From an uncultured Burkholderiales bacterium (lineage in GTDB: Bacteria; Pseudomonadota; Gammaproteobacteria; Burkholderiales; Burkholderiaceae_C), in the NCBI GenBank assembly GCA_903932865.1, contig CAIZHQ010000006.1:1-64000 (forward strand): a DNA stretch of 64,000 nt. Direction: 5' to 3'. The translations under genes were made by a program, and so were the position numbers. The notes under the pieces are model-generated. The model saw nothing but the letters and a program-made list of their open reading frames with translations. It searched no databases and was not told where the DNA came from. Positions 18,405 to 25,947 of the stretch are shown one piece after another. Every line of letters starts with the position of its first letter. The first letter of the stretch is position 1.

Positions 18405-19070
18405 TCACCACCTCGCGCCGAAGGTCTGACGCAAATCGTCCAGGGCGCTCGCGTTCAGGGGTGCGGTGTGCGGGAACAGCAGTGAGAGCCTCGCGGTTTC
18501 TTCGAGCTCTTCAAGGGTAGCCATGGCTGCAGCGGGTGTGTCGTGCCAAACATTCGGCCCCAGGCGGGACAGCATCACGGCGCGGATCGGAGCAGCCTGA
18601 GCCGCGTATTGGCGGATCAGCGCGGCCACTTCTTTGGCCGCCTCGGGGCTGCCGGGGCGGTGGTAGCGCACCAGGGGTACATGGCCAACTTTCATCACGA
18701 AGTAGGGGGTGATGGGCGCCAGCAATTCAGGGCCGACGGCGTTCAGGCTGAGGGCCACGCAATGCGTGCTGTGCGTGTGGATCACGCAGCGCGTGTCGGC
18801 GTCCTGTTCGCAGGCAGCGGTGTAAATCTGGCGGTGCATGGCGATGGTTTTGCTGGCCTTGTCACCACTGACTTGCTGGCCTTGCAGGTCGAGTTTGGCC
18901 AGGCGGGCCGGGTCCAAAAAACCCAAGCACGCATCGGTGGGTGTGATGAGAAAACCATCACCGAGCCGCACGCTGATGTTGCCCGCCGTGGCGTGCACAA
19001 AGCCGCGTTCAAACAGGCTGCGGCCCACGCGGCAGATCTCTTCGCGGACTTGAGATTCGGTCAGGTTCAT
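18405..19070 (-). CDS. otnC: 3-oxo-tetronate 4-phosphate decarboxylase (class II aldolase family)
   Basis: A 221-residue class II aldolase/adducin-family enzyme. GNISVRLGDGFLITPT is the phosphate-binding region, and VIHTHSTHCVAL carries two metal-ligand His residues. The start at 19070 (MNLTESQVREE) overlaps the otnK stop by ATGA; a longer frame to 19235 lies inside otnK. In the four-carbon acid sugar route OtnC decarboxylates 3-oxo-tetronate 4-phosphate to dihydroxyacetone phosphate, which enters glycolysis. Confidence 0.88.
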   Translation of the reverse strand: MNLTESQVREEICRVGRSLFERGFVHATAGNISVRLGDGFLITPTDACLGFLDPARLAKLDLQGQQVSGDKASKTIAMHRQIYTAACEQDADTRCVIHTHSTHCVALSLNAVGPELLAPITPYFVMKVGHVPLVRYHRPGSPEAAKEVAALIRQYAAQAAPIRAVMLSRLGPNVWHDTPAAAMATLEELEETARLSLLFPHTAPLNASALDDLRQTFGARW

Positions 19071-20332
19071 GCCAACACTGTAAAGGCTTTGCTGAAAAAA
19101 TCTTCGGTGCCAAAGTTGCCCGACTTGAGCGCGATGTGCAGACCACCATGGGCGGAAGGCGCATGGCACCACGGCACGCCCGGGTCGATTTGTGGGCCGA
19201 TTTGCAGCTGGGCCATGCCCAGCGCCTGCACGCAAGCGCCCGAGGTTTCGCCTCCGGCCACCACCAACTGGCGCACGCCCAAACCCACCAGTCCACGCGC
19301 CACAGCAGCCAACGCATGTTCGACCAAGGCCCCAGCCTCGGCCACGCCCAATTGGGCCTGCACGGCTTTGACGGCGTCGGGTTCGGCGGTCGAATAAACC
19401 AACACAGGTCCGTCTTTCAAGAGCGGCGCGGCCCAGGCCAGCACCTGCTGCACCACCGCATCGCTTTGGCCATTCATCAGACTGGCGGGTGTAATGGCCC
19501 AGGCAGCTTGACCGCTGGCTTTGAAGTGCGCCACTTGCGCGTTGGTGGCCAAAGAGCAGCTGCCCGAGACCACGGCTTGCAATCCGCTGGCCGCTGGCAA
19601 CTGACTGGCCTGAAGTGAAGGCTTGAGGCCAAAGTTAGCAGGCAGGCCAATCGCCACGCCCGAACCAGCGGTGACGAGGGGCATGCCCTGCAAGGCTGGC
19701 CCGAGAAGGTGCAGGTCGGCGTTGCTGGTCGCGTCCACCACGGCCACGCCCACACCTTCGGCACGCAGCGCAGCGATGCGCTCGCGAATAGCCGTTTCAC
19801 CTTGTGCCACCGCTTTGTAGTCGATCAAGCCCACCGGGCGCTTGGTTTGCGCTTGCATCACGCGCACCAGGTTCGCATCCTGCATGGGCGTGAGCGGGTG
19901 GTTTTGCATGCCGCTCTCATTGAGCAGCACGTTGCCCGCAAACAAATAACCCTTGAACACGGTGCGGCCGTTGTCTGGGAAGGCGGGCGTGGCGATGGTG
20001 AAATCACAGCCCAGCGCGTTCATCAGCGCCTCTGTCACCGGGCCGATGTTGCCTTCAGGCGTGCTGTCAAAGGTGGAGCAGTATTTGAAATAGATTTGCT
20101 GTGCGCCTTGCGCTTGCAACCACTGCAAGGCGTCAAGAGATTGCGCGATGGCCTCGGCAGCCGGGATGGTTCGCGACTTGAGCGCCACCACGACCGCGTC
20201 CACGTCAACAGCCAAAGGCGCATCGGGCACACCAATGGTCTGCACCACCCGCATGCCCGAGCGCACCAGGTTGTTGGCCAGATCTGTCGCGCCGGTGAAG
20301 TCGTCGGCAATGCAACCGAGTTTGATTTTCAT
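19067..20332 (-). CDS. otnK: 3-oxo-tetronate kinase (DUF1537/four-carbon acid sugar kinase family)
   Basis: A 421-residue kinase of the former DUF1537 family. The N-terminal sugar-binding domain starts KLGCIADDFTGATDLANNLV, and the C-terminal nucleotide-binding domain ends with LVVAGGETSGACVQALGM, both family hallmarks. OtnK phosphorylates 3-oxo-tetronate at O4. The ATGA overlaps with ltnD upstream and otnC downstream show tight coupling. Length is normal. Confidence 0.92.
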   Translation of the reverse strand: MKIKLGCIADDFTGATDLANNLVRSGMRVVQTIGVPDAPLAVDVDAVVVALKSRTIPAAEAIAQSLDALQWLQAQGAQQIYFKYCSTFDSTPEGNIGPVTEALMNALGCDFTIATPAFPDNGRTVFKGYLFAGNVLLNESGMQNHPLTPMQDANLVRVMQAQTKRPVGLIDYKAVAQGETAIRERIAALRAEGVGVAVVDATSNADLHLLGPALQGMPLVTAGSGVAIGLPANFGLKPSLQASQLPAASGLQAVVSGSCSLATNAQVAHFKASGQAAWAITPASLMNGQSDAVVQQVLAWAAPLLKDGPVLVYSTAEPDAVKAVQAQLGVAEAGALVEHALAAVARGLVGLGVRQLVVAGGETSGACVQALGMAQLQIGPQIDPGVPWCHAPSAHGGLHIALKSGNFGTEDFFSKAFTVLA

Positions 20333-21228
20333 GCTTTGCCTTTCGGCAGTTCAATGCCCGGAAAAATCTTGATTACCGCGCTGTCGTCTTCCTTGGCAAA
20401 GCCTGCGGTGCTGGCCTGCATGAACATCTGGTGCGCGGTGGAAGACAGCGGCAGCGGGAATTTGCTGGCACGCGCCATGTCGAGCACGATGCCCAAATCC
20501 TTCACAAAAATGTCCACGGCCGACAGCGGCGTGTAGTCGGCCGCCAGCACATGAGCCATGCGGTTTTCAAACATCCAGCTGTTGCCCGCACTGTTCGTGA
20601 TCACCTCGTACAAGGCTGCTGCGTCCACGCCCTCGCGCAGGCCCAGCGCCATGGCTTCGGCCGCTGCGGCGATGTGCACGCCCGCCAGCAGCTGGTTGAT
20701 GATCTTGACCTTGCTGCCCGCGCCCGCGCTGTCGCCCAGTTTGTAAACCTTGGCGGCCATCGCGTTCAAAAACGGCTCAGCCACAGCATAAGCCTCTGGC
20801 TTGCCTGCGGTCATCATGGTCATCTGGCCACTGGCGGCTTTGGCCGCACCGCCCGAGATGGGCGCGTCCACGTAGCGCAAGCCCATGGCTTCGAGGCGTG
20901 CTTCCAATGCCACCGACCAGTTGGGGTCCACGGTGGAGCACATCACGAACACGCTGCCGGGTTTCATGCTGGCCGCACAGCCTGGGGTGGTGCCATCGCC
21001 AAACAGCACGCTTTCGGTCTGCGCCGCATTCACCACCACCGACACGACCACATCACACGCTGCACCCAAAGAGGCCAGGTTTTCATGCGCTGTGCCGCCC
21101 GCATTCGTGAAGGCGTCAGCCACTTCGCGGCGCACGTCAAACACCTGCACCTTGTACCCTGCCCGGCGCAGCGAAGACGCCATGCCCGAGCCCATGGCCC
21201 CCAAACCGATCAATCCGACTGTGCTCAT
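20329..21228 (-). CDS. ltnD: L-threonate dehydrogenase (beta-hydroxyacid dehydrogenase family)
   Basis: A 299-residue NAD-dependent 3-hydroxyisobutyrate-dehydrogenase-family enzyme. Seen: the dinucleotide fold GLIGLGAMGSGMA, substrate loop DAPISGGAAKAASGQ, catalytic-Lys segment KVKIINQLLAGVH. The start at 21228 follows AGGAGT by 7 bases. The neighbouring otnK, otnC and otnI point to oxidation of L-threonate (or a similar tetronate) to 2-oxo-tetronate. It begins 11 bases after the Bug receptor gene, in the same operon. Confidence 0.9.
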   Translation of the reverse strand: MSTVGLIGLGAMGSGMASSLRRAGYKVQVFDVRREVADAFTNAGGTAHENLASLGAACDVVVSVVVNAAQTESVLFGDGTTPGCAASMKPGSVFVMCSTVDPNWSVALEARLEAMGLRYVDAPISGGAAKAASGQMTMMTAGKPEAYAVAEPFLNAMAAKVYKLGDSAGAGSKVKIINQLLAGVHIAAAAEAMALGLREGVDAAALYEVITNSAGNSWMFENRMAHVLAADYTPLSAVDIFVKDLGIVLDMARASKFPLPLSSTAHQMFMQASTAGFAKEDDSAVIKIFPGIELPKGKA

Positions 21229-21239
21229 GTGTTGACTCC

Positions 21240-22214
21240 TCAATCCAGTGTGATCTTGGCGAAAGCCGCCACTTTTTTCCATTGCGCCGTGTCGGCCTGC
21301 ATGAAGTTGCCCAAGCCTTGAGCATTGGCCCAGGCGGGCTCGGCACCGGCTTTGAGCATGGCGGCTTTCACCTCGGGCTGGTTGGCCACGCGCTCCAGCG
21401 CTTGCTCCAGCTTTTGCGCAATCGGCGCAGGCAAGCCCGCAGGCGCGGCCACACCAAACCAGGCAAACACCTGGTAACCCTTCATGCCCGCTTCTTCCAT
21501 GGTGGGCACATTCGGCAAGGCGCTGCTGCGCTGGGGCGTGGTCACGGCCAAGGCTTTGAGCTTGCCGCCGTTGATCAGGCCCAGCGCCGAGGGCAGGTTG
21601 TCAAACATCATGTTCACCTCGCCCGCCATCAGGCCCGTGAGACCTGCGGCCGCGCCCCGGTAAGGGATGTGCGTGACGAAAGCGCCCGACTGGCTTTTGT
21701 ACAACTCGGCGCTCAGGTGCAGCGAGGTGCCCTGCCCGTTGGAGGCGTAATTGAGTTGACCCGGCTTGGACCTGGCCAGCGCAGTCAGTTCAGCCAGGGT
21801 GTTGATGCCCGATGCCGGGTTGACCACCAGCACGTTGGGCACGCGGCCCAGCAAGGCCACCGGGGCGATTTGCTCGGGCTTGTAAGGCAGCTTGCTGTAC
21901 AGCGCGGGGCTGATCGTCAACGGGGGCGAAGCCATGAGCAAAGTGTAGCCATCGGCCGCCGCACGCGCCGCCTCGGCCGCACCCAAGTTGCCACCGGCAC
22001 CGGGCTTGTTGTCGATGACGATGGGCTGGCCCAATTCGAGCGCCAGTTTGGGTGCGACCAGACGGGCCATGTTGTCAATCAGGCCGCCGGGGGGAAAGGG
22101 CACCACCAGCTTGATGGGGCGGGTGGGCCAGGCTTGGGCCCACGCTGACGAAGCCAGAAAAGGCGAGGCCATGGCCAAGGCGGTAGCGGCTACGAGCCAA
22201 TTTCTGCGTTGCAT
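21240..22214 (-). CDS. Tripartite tricarboxylate transporter receptor (Bug family), sugar-acid operon
   Basis: A 324-residue periplasmic solute receptor with signal peptide MQRRNWLVAATALAMASPFL (cut near SSAWAQA). The start of the mature protein, WPTRPIKLVVPFPPGG, and PLTISPALYSKLPY are typical of Bug/TctC proteins. It is the first gene of the operon leading to ltnD, so it probably binds threonate or a related tetronate. The TctA/TctB membrane partners are not in the window. Confidence 0.9.
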   Translation of the reverse strand: MQRRNWLVAATALAMASPFLASSAWAQAWPTRPIKLVVPFPPGGLIDNMARLVAPKLALELGQPIVIDNKPGAGGNLGAAEAARAAADGYTLLMASPPLTISPALYSKLPYKPEQIAPVALLGRVPNVLVVNPASGINTLAELTALARSKPGQLNYASNGQGTSLHLSAELYKSQSGAFVTHIPYRGAAAGLTGLMAGEVNMMFDNLPSALGLINGGKLKALAVTTPQRSSALPNVPTMEEAGMKGYQVFAWFGVAAPAGLPAPIAQKLEQALERVANQPEVKAAMLKAGAEPAWANAQGLGNFMQADTAQWKKVAAFAKITLD

Positions 22215-22223
22215 AGGGTGTTT

Positions 22224-22243
22224 CCTGATGTGAATTGATCAGG
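22224..22243 (-). promoter_or_regulatory. Candidate operator upstream of the sugar-acid operon
   Basis: CCTGAT (22224-22229) and ATCAGG (22238-22243) form a perfect 6-bp inverted repeat with an 8-base spacer, 10 bases before the Bug start codon. Just upstream of it (minus-strand sense) lies TTTGTATGATGA (22245-22256), which resembles a half-site of FadR/GntR-type operators. No regulator gene adjoins the operon. Confidence 0.4.
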
Positions 22244-22448
22244 TCATCATACAAATTTTGGACTCTCCCTGCATCAGGGTGAACACGGACAAGGGCGGAG
22301 GCAGTCTTGTTTATTCAGACGGCAAACTACCCAGTGCGGTCTGTCTTGCTCAGGCAGTTGCCCGTGCTCGGCGACCAGCCGTTACACACTTGTTGTGTTT
22401 TGCGGCCCCCACCCGCCATAGATGGCTTGCGTCACGGCGCACCCGTTC
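22244..22448. other. Non-coding gap upstream of the toxin-antitoxin region
   Basis: Apart from the half-site noted at 22245-22256, these 205 bases hold no convincing gene, RNA or promoter. The short open frames have no recognisable product or ribosome-binding site. Confidence 0.5.
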
Positions 22449-22500
22449 GTCATGGCGCCGTGATCCTGTCATTGCGAGGCCGCAGGCCGTGGCATTCCAC
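22449..22500 (+). repeat. Left copy of the repeat flanking the toxin-antitoxin pair
   Basis: The 32 bases at 22449-22480 (GTCATGGCGCCGTGATCC to CATTGCGAGGC) match 23215-23246 in the same orientation at 27 of 32 positions. From 22468 it runs on as a GTCATTGCGAGG...GGCATTCCA palindromic element, the same type as 23258-23290. This GTCATTGCGAG..CAATCCA family is a widespread dispersed intergenic repeat in proteobacteria. Confidence 0.7.
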
Positions 22501-22524
22501 GCAGTAACCCGTTTCAGGGACGCA

Positions 22525-22580
22525 TTGACGTCACTCGCCAGAAGTCAGCTATATAATAAAACTTATATATTTAATGGAGG
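22525..22580 (+). promoter_or_regulatory. Promoter and inverted-repeat operator of the toxin-antitoxin operon
   Basis: TTGACG (22525-22530) could be a -35. TATAAT (22552-22557), or the overlapping TATATA, could be a -10, though the spacing is longer than ideal. The -10 lies inside the inverted repeat TATATAA (22550-22556), 6-base spacer, TTATATA (22563-22569). A site covering the -10 suits repression by the antitoxin, the usual autoregulation in such modules. GGAGG at 22576-22580 is the ribosome-binding site. Confidence 0.55.
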
Positions 22581-22584
22581 CGTT

Positions 22585-22812
22585 ATGTTGAGCTTTAAAG
22601 TGACCACCGTCGGTGCATCAGAGGGTTTGATCCTGAACAAGGAGGCCAAGCGCATTTTGAATGTGCAAAAGGGCGATACGCTTTTTATGACCGAAGCCCC
22701 TGACGGCGCGATGCGCATCACGCCCTACAGCCCAGAGTTTGAGCGGCAGATGGCCTTGGCCGAGTCGATCATGCACGACGACCGCGAGATCCTGCGCGTT
22801 CTGGCCAAATGA
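22585..22812 (+). CDS. AbrB/SpoVT-type antitoxin
   Basis: A 75-residue protein beginning MLSFKVTTVGASEGLILNKE, with the V-T-x-x-G-x-S-x-x-x-x-x-P/N-K-E pattern of swapped-hairpin AbrB/MazE DNA-binding domains. An acidic helical tail follows (EFERQMALAESIMHDD) that would wrap the toxin. The start at 22585 has GGAGG 4 bases before it; a longer open frame to 22258 crosses the promoter and repeats. It overlaps doc by ATGA. It should neutralise Doc and repress the operon through the inverted repeat upstream. Confidence 0.85.
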   Translation: MLSFKVTTVGASEGLILNKEAKRILNVQKGDTLFMTEAPDGAMRITPYSPEFERQMALAESIMHDDREILRVLAK

Positions 22813-23204
22813 GCTGGCAGTGGGTCCACCGCGACACTGTGTTTGCGGTCCATGACAAGCAGTTGGCCGTGCATGGCGGCTTGGATGGCATACGGGACCT
22901 CAACGCGGTGGAGTCAGCGCTGCATCGGGCCCAAAACCTCGACGCTTACGGCAAACCAGGTCCCGATGCAGCAGACTTGGCTGCAGCCTACATTTTTGGC
23001 ATCGCCACCAGCCACGGGTTCAACGATGGCAACAAACGCACCGCATGGGTGGTCGGTCGCTTGTTTTTGGCCATCAACGATCAAAAGCTGGTGTTCGATC
23101 AGCTCGACGCCATCTACTTCATGCTGGCTGTTGCCGCCGGCAACATGACCCAGCCGCAAGTCGCCCAATGGATAAGGCAACGACTGGTGACGTCTTTGCC
23201 GTAA
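22809..23204 (+). CDS. doc: Doc/Fic-family toxin (death on curing)
   Basis: A 131-residue Fic-fold protein with the Doc core HGFNDGNKRTA (catalytic His, phosphate-binding N-D-G-N-K-R) near residues 77-87 and the N-terminal LHGGLDGIRD-like segment (VHGGLDGIRDLNAVESAL). Doc enzymes phosphorylate elongation factor Tu and stop translation. The gene overlaps its antitoxin by four bases. The partner is an AbrB-type antitoxin, unlike the Phd partner of the P1 prototype. Confidence 0.92.
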   Translation: MSWQWVHRDTVFAVHDKQLAVHGGLDGIRDLNAVESALHRAQNLDAYGKPGPDAADLAAAYIFGIATSHGFNDGNKRTAWVVGRLFLAINDQKLVFDQLDAIYFMLAVAAGNMTQPQVAQWIRQRLVTSLP

Positions 23205-23214
23205 CACTTCACCC

Positions 23215-23290
23215 GTCACGGGGCCGTGATTCCATCATTGCGAGGCGCGCCCCTTCCGTCATTGCGAGCAGCCTGCGACGCGGCAATCCA
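23215..23290 (+). repeat. Right copy of the repeat flanking the toxin-antitoxin pair
   Basis: 23215-23246 repeats 22449-22480 directly, with 5 mismatches in 32. A second unit, GTCATTGCGAGCAGCC to GGCAATCCA (23258-23290), follows at once, so the right side holds two tandem CATTGCGAG units. The array starts 10 bases after the doc stop. Confidence 0.7.
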
Positions 23291-23394
23291 TGCCTGTGCA
23301 CCACCATCCCATGGATCGCTTGTCGTGGTCCGCTTTTAGCACGGCTGACAAGAATCAGGTCAACTCATCTGGCACCGCCAAATTGGATACTCGA

Positions 23395-23433
23395 AAACAA
23401 AAGCAAAGCCCAATTTGAATCTGGGCTTTGCTT
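23395..23433 (-). terminator. Rho-independent terminator of the serine-hydrolase gene
   Basis: A perfect 12-bp stem, AAGCAAAGCCCA (23401-23412) with TGGGCTTTGCTT (23422-23433) and a 9-base loop, is followed on the minus strand by TTGTTTTC. It lies 9 bases past the stop of the gene at 23442. Confidence 0.9.
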
Positions 23434-23441
23434 AGCTTGGA

Positions 23442-24776
23442 TCAGTTCACAATGGCTTGTGAAACCAGATTTTTCATCAGCCTGCGGTAGCTGGCACGCA
23501 ATGGACTGGGTGACTGTGTCATGTAAACAGCGCACAATTTTTCTTTGGGTTCAGCCCAGAAAAAAGTCCCGGCAAATCCAGCCCACATGAACTCGCCCGC
23601 CGAGCCATGGACAGGGGCAATGCCGTCTTGCGATCGAACCAAAAAACCCAGTCCAAACGTGTAACCATTGGTGCCCAATAGGAGTTGGCCCGGGTTGGTG
23701 GTCGTGTTGATGGCGGTGCCCAGGTGATCGGCAGTCATCAACCGCACGGTAGAGGGCGACAGAATCCGGGCACCGTCCAGCGATCCGCCATTCAACATGG
23801 CTTGGCAATACCGCAAGTAGTCGCCCGCAGTGCCCACACCGCCAGCACCGCCCGAGTCATTGCCGGGCACTTTGGAAACGTCAATCAAAACGTTAGGCGC
23901 TCCCGTCAATGGGTCCTTGGCAAAAGGCTCAGCCAAGCGTGATGTATTGGCCGCAGGAACATGAAAACCTGTGTCCTTCATTTTGAGAGGCCCAAACATG
24001 CGCTCGGTCATGAAGTCATTCAAGCGTTTGCCACTGACGGCTTCGACAACGCGCCCCTGAATGTCCACAGACAAGGAGTATTCCCAGGTGGTACCGGGTT
24101 GCTGCGCAAGGGGCGCTTTACCAACGCCTTCAGACATCTCATTCGGTGTCACACCGCGTGCGTCAAAAGGGACACTGGGAAGGAAAACTTTGGCTTTGGT
24201 GTAAGCATCTTTCACAGGTGTATTAGCAGTGAGTTCGCCATACGCGATCCCCGAGGTGTGCCGCAACAAATCCTGAATCGTGGGCTCACTGTTGGCAGGC
24301 ACCATTTTGAAGGTCACGGCACCCGTGACGGGATGGATGGACGGAACACTGACTTGGGGATTTTTGAATGCAGGCAGAAATTTGGAGACGGGATCCGTCA
24401 GTTGAACTTTCCCGTCTTCCACCAGCATCATGAGTGCAGTAGAGACCAGCGGCTTGGTCATTGAATAGATTCTGAAAATGGAATCTTCTTTCATGTCCGC
24501 ACCACCGGCCTGGCCTGTTTTACCAAACGCTTCCGAGTAGACCAGCTTGCCATTGCGCGCAATCATCACAACAGCACCCGGCAGACGATTGCTGGAAACC
24601 TCTTGCTTCATGGTCGCAGACAGCACGGCCAATCTTTCTTTGGACATCCCGACAGACTCCGGTGAAGCTTTGGGCAAGGCTTGCGCCAGTGCAGATTGCG
24701 CGAGAAACAAAGCAGCGCCAGCCATGAGCAAACTGGGTTTGAATGAAATCGGTTTTTTCTTCAACGTGACGGTCAT
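23442..24776 (-). CDS. Exported class C beta-lactamase-related serine hydrolase
   Basis: A 444-residue protein starting MTVTLKKKPISFKPS, with a hydrophobic signal core AGAALFLAQSALAQA. The nucleophile motif is S-M-T-K near residue 103 (FRIYSMTKPL), the second motif YSLSVD falls where class C enzymes have Y-x-N, and the third is HGSAG (VHGSAGEFMW). It belongs to the penicillin-binding-protein-like esterase family (EstB type). Such proteins are often esterases, so antibiotic resistance should not be assumed. It is unrelated in its N-terminal part to the hydrolase at 3546-5210. Confidence 0.87.
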   Translation of the reverse strand: MTVTLKKKPISFKPSLLMAGAALFLAQSALAQALPKASPESVGMSKERLAVLSATMKQEVSSNRLPGAVVMIARNGKLVYSEAFGKTGQAGGADMKEDSIFRIYSMTKPLVSTALMMLVEDGKVQLTDPVSKFLPAFKNPQVSVPSIHPVTGAVTFKMVPANSEPTIQDLLRHTSGIAYGELTANTPVKDAYTKAKVFLPSVPFDARGVTPNEMSEGVGKAPLAQQPGTTWEYSLSVDIQGRVVEAVSGKRLNDFMTERMFGPLKMKDTGFHVPAANTSRLAEPFAKDPLTGAPNVLIDVSKVPGNDSGGAGGVGTAGDYLRYCQAMLNGGSLDGARILSPSTVRLMTADHLGTAINTTTNPGQLLLGTNGYTFGLGFLVRSQDGIAPVHGSAGEFMWAGFAGTFFWAEPKEKLCAVYMTQSPSPLRASYRRLMKNLVSQAIVN

Positions 24777-25059
24777 GCAAGTCTCCAAAATATGTATGTG
24801 ATGAGGTTTGTGAATCCAGTTCAAAATCCTGAAAAAACACCAATGCACTGAACTCCCCGTCATCTTGTTGGGTGAATAACCATCAATATGTCGCTTTCGT
24901 TACATGGGTTTTTCGCGATCAATCCTGCTGGATCGGGCCTTGGCGACCGGCCAGTTTGGATCGATACAGCCGGTCCTGTCACCCCCACAGCTGCCCTCGC
25001 TCAGAAATCCGGTTACGCTCCAAAACCTCACAACACCCTTGCCCTGTCCGGTTCCGTTC

Positions 25060-25917
25060 ATGCCCAAGTTCACCCGTCTTTGGCCCCTTGTGGCCCTGTG
25101 GCTGTTGCAAGCCTGCAGCAGCCTGCCCCCTGAAACCTACACGCCCAAGCTGGGGCAAATGGGCAAAGACGTGATGTGGTTGCCCACTCGGGACGAACTG
25201 GTCACACAGATGCTGGCGGCCGCACGCGTCGGCCCCGATGACGAGGTGGTGGACCTCGGCGCGGGCGACGGCAAGATCCCGATCGCGGCGGCGCGGCAGT
25301 TTGGGGCGCGGGCCTGGGGCATCGAATACAACAAGGACCTGGCCGCACTGGCCCAGCGCAACGCGCAGCGGGCGGGCTTGGCCGAGCGGGTGCGCATCGT
25401 GCATGGCGACATCTTCAAGGAAGATTTCTCCAAAGCCACGGTGGTCACCATGTACCTGCTGGAAGAGCTGAACGCGCAATTGCGCCCGACCATTTTGGCC
25501 ATGCGCCCGGGTACGCGGGTGTTGTCCAACACGTTTTCAATGGGCGACTGGGAGCCCGACCAAGTCATTCGCGCAGGCACCAACACGGGCTATTTCTGGA
25601 CCGTGCCTGCCCCTGTGGCAGGCCAGTGGTCGGTGCAGGGTCTGGCCCCGCAAGGGCCAGCTGTGCTGCGGCTGAGCCAGCGCCATCAGCGCTTGGGAGG
25701 CTCGTTGGCCTGGGGTGGGCAAACGCAAACCCTGGTCGGTGCGCGCCTGCACGGCGCTGACTTGCACTTCAGTTTTGTCCAGGCCGACGGGCAGCTCAAA
25801 GCCGTCCAGGCCCGGGTACAGGGACCATCGTTGCAGGGCGAAGTGGTCGGGCCGTATGGCATGGTCGATATCCAGCCCGAAGTCGTGAAAGTCACGGGCG
25901 AACGCCTGGGCGATTGA
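25060..25917 (+). CDS. SAM-dependent methyltransferase with lipoprotein-like N-terminus
   Basis: A 285-residue protein. The start at 25060 gives MPKFTRLWPLVALWLLQACS, a textbook lipoprotein signal (LQA-C at residue 19). A Rossmann methyltransferase domain follows: motif I VVDLGAGDGK (63-72), acidic IEYNKD, HGDIFKED, then TMYLLEELN and LSNTFSMGDWEPDQ. The latter segments resemble DOT1/FAM173-like protein-lysine methyltransferases. The last 95 residues form a separate beta-rich domain. It lies 30 bases upstream of the reductive dehalogenase and is probably co-transcribed. A SAM enzyme outside the cytoplasm would be odd, so the hydrophobic end may be an inner-membrane anchor. Confidence 0.72.
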   Translation: MPKFTRLWPLVALWLLQACSSLPPETYTPKLGQMGKDVMWLPTRDELVTQMLAAARVGPDDEVVDLGAGDGKIPIAAARQFGARAWGIEYNKDLAALAQRNAQRAGLAERVRIVHGDIFKEDFSKATVVTMYLLEELNAQLRPTILAMRPGTRVLSNTFSMGDWEPDQVIRAGTNTGYFWTVPAPVAGQWSVQGLAPQGPAVLRLSQRHQRLGGSLAWGGQTQTLVGARLHGADLHFSFVQADGQLKAVQARVQGPSLQGEVVGPYGMVDIQPEVVKVTGERLGD

Positions 25918-25947
25918 CGATCGTCCTCAACCCCACGGGCACCCACC

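Noticed and set aside
23442-24776. Beta-lactam resistance gene
   Set aside because: The S-x-x-K and H-G motifs show the fold only. The Y-S-L and HGSAG motifs fit esterase-type relatives better than true class C beta-lactamases.
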